DNA of 64,000 nt from Paenibacillus_E qinlingensis (lineage in GTDB: Bacteria; Bacillota; Bacilli; Paenibacillales; NBRC-103111). Under the pieces are notes generated by a model, which had not been told where the DNA came from, did no database searches, and saw only the letters and a list, made by a program, of their open reading frames with translations. Made by a program: the position numbers and the translations under genes. The stretch covers positions 29,647 to 93,646 of the forward strand of contig NZ_JAQIVH010000028.1 of NCBI RefSeq assembly GCF_028746185.1, read 5' to 3'. Each line of letters starts with the position of its first letter. Positions within the stretch are counted from its first letter, which is position 1. Shown piece by piece: positions 63,701 through 64,000 of the stretch.

Positions 63701-64000
63701 GCGTAACCGTGAACCCAAGCACGGCAAGCGTGGCGCAAGGAGGAAGCAAGCAGCTCACAGCAACGGTGGATGCTGTGGGCGGAGCGGCGACGACGGTCAC
63801 GTGGACGAGCAGCAACGCGAAGGTGACGGTGGACAGTGCAGGGGAAGTAACCATAGCGGCAGACGCCACGCCTGGCAATTATACAATCACGGCCACATCG
63901 ACGGAGGACAGCAGCAAAAAAGGAACTGCGACGATTACCGTCACAGCATCGCCAGCAATTAACAGCGTAACCGTAAGCCCAAGCACCGCAAGCGTGGCGC
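60793..64000 (+). CDS. Secreted repeat protein: beta-propeller-like N-terminus and tandem Ig-like (BIG2) domains, 3' end outside window
   Basis: The frame is open from ATG 60793 to the end of the window (over 1069 codons); TTG 60781 in frame has the better-placed GGAAGG. Signal peptide (VHVLLAVILLLPLLFTRGTASA). Residues ~40-425 are about seven repeats of ~57 aa (IRVKKYNGTGWTSVDGNGPNG ... LYLAWTE), probably a beta-propeller. From ~430 on come tandem bacterial Ig-like group 2 domains (SVTVSPSTASVAQGGS ... VTWTSSN). Adhesion or polysaccharide binding is likely. It is a separate transcription unit after the kinase terminator. Confidence 0.88.
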   Translation, partial: MRRSKTYDRLRKTVHVLLAVILLLPLLFTRGTASAASGWSMIDGGGPNGLNVNAANRAEYPAMTVWNGEVYVTWQEKVVPGVTASQIRVKKYNGTGWTSVDGNGPNGLNINSAKDGTRPILAVSNGSLYLAWTEAVTSSYGQIRVKRYNGTSWTSAEGESTTGINIDSTKDANFPTLVEYNNALYASWSELGKIYIKKYDGVEWTIVDGSANGLNINSANGGSFPALAVMGNELFAIWSEQNTGIYQLRAKKYDGTSWTTIDGGSATGLNIATGKHAYYPTLTAVDGVMYAAWFEPVDSTTDDQIRVKKYDGGNTWSSVDGGGKYGINVNTGYRANYVKLAGANNELYAVWSENSGLVGAGSTPVFKIRAKKYNGTAWSSAELGLNGFIVDNTKAAFYPAITTLNNALFVAWQEKNSTVEQLRVANLPAPAVNSVAVTPGTASMIQGGSKNLTVAVDAVGGAATTVTWTSSDVTNKVTVDSAGNVNVAADAGLGNYTITATSTVDNSKIGTATITVILPTVNSVLVSPIRATVLQGGSKQFAAVVDAVGGTPTTVTWTSSDVANKVTVSSTGNVTVAADAVPGVYTITATSTVDNSKKGTAPVTVTATPAINSVTVSPTTASVAQGGSKNLTATVDAVGGAAATVTWTSSDITNKVTVNSSGKVTVAADAALGDYTITATSTFNNSKKGTATITITEAPAINSVTVSPISASVVQGGSEQLTATVDTVGGAAATVTWTSSDITNKVKVNSSGKVTVAADATPGNYTITATSTFNTSKKGTTTITVTAMPPAVNSVTVSPSTASVAQGGSKQLTATVDALGGAATTVTWTSSNTKVSVDSAGEVTVAADTTPGNYTITATSTVDSSKKGTATITVTASPAINSVTVSPSTASVAQGGIKQLTATVDAVGGAATTVTWTSNNAKVTVDSAGEVTVAADATPGNYTITATSTVDSSKKGTATITVTASPAINSVTVNPSTASVAQGGSKQLTATVDAVGGAATTVTWTSSNAKVTVDSAGEVTIAADATPGNYTITATSTEDSSKKGTATITVTASPAINSVTVSPSTASVA
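62080..64000 (+). repeat. Tandem DNA repeat encoding Ig-like domains
   Basis: About seven units of 255-273 bp. The last full ones have an exact 264-bp period (the string ACATCNACGGTGGACAGC recurs at 63367 and 63631, with a variant at 63895) and are nearly identical. The array continues past the window. Confidence 0.9.

Noticed and set aside
62392..63878. Long minus-strand open frames of up to 272 codons opposite the Ig-like repeats
   Set aside because: They recur with the repeat period, lack ribosome binding sites and mirror the codon bias of the + strand gene.

Overview
The window looks like a chromosome segment of a Paenibacillus-like member of the Bacillota. The left 14 kb is a normal, moderately GC-rich host backbone: clpP behind a CtsR box, tRNA-Arg, then the glycolytic operon cggR-gapA-pgk-tpiA-gpmI-eno behind a textbook CggR operator, then an M50 peptidase, secG, rnr, smpB and the tmRNA gene ssrA. 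The S-layer-homology (SLH) and 'stalk' domain surface proteins further right also fit Paenibacillaceae.

An integrative element is inserted at the 3' end of ssrA. Its large serine recombinase (14045-15691) runs into ssrA antisense, so its last ~40 residues are encoded by the host tmRNA gene. Next to it is a short resolvase-domain protein that has lost the catalytic serine. The rest of the left half of the element (16.2-29.7 kb) has a RadC-like protein, an ATGA-coupled primase-polymerase and SF3 helicase, an XRE regulator, a ribbon-helix-helix protein preceded by a ten-fold hexamer array, an EcsC protein, a secreted stalk-domain protein and several unknown genes. I see no capsid, terminase or conjugation genes.

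From 29.9 to 44.7 kb the DNA is AT-rich and looks like a defence island. It opens with a BsuBI/PstI-type restriction-modification pair. After that comes a row of single-gene or two-gene modules: OLD-type ATPase/TOPRIM; DUF4145 protein; a frameshifted unknown; a 758-aa P-loop protein; an AAA ATPase plus PD-(D/E)XK nuclease pair; a zinc-ribbon protein; and a ParB-like protein with a small HTH-like partner. Each module is followed by a copy of the same ~80-130-bp repeat (seven copies, all in the same orientation). The repeat contains a ~49-bp imperfect palindrome, and one arm of it closely resembles the T-arm region of ssrA, the site the element is inserted in. I read this as an integron-like or SCC-like array of defence cassettes built on tmRNA-derived attachment sites. 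This is the main discovery candidate; it is an inference from sequence only.

A candidate right junction lies at 44712-44880. It has ssrA-3'-like sequences in both orientations and a strong terminator immediately after, possibly the displaced ssrA terminator. Beyond it, 45.2-52.1 kb is an AT-rich patchwork of small immunity-type genes, an IS3 remnant and an SLH/Fn3/stalk protein. From 52.2 kb host-like composition returns, with a large SLH protein, a response regulator overlapping a very large hybrid sensor kinase, and a long surface protein with tandem bacterial Ig-like repeats that runs off the window.

Three genes are broken at homopolymer tracts (A6, T6, A8). That could be phase variation, real decay or assembly error; the sequence alone cannot decide.
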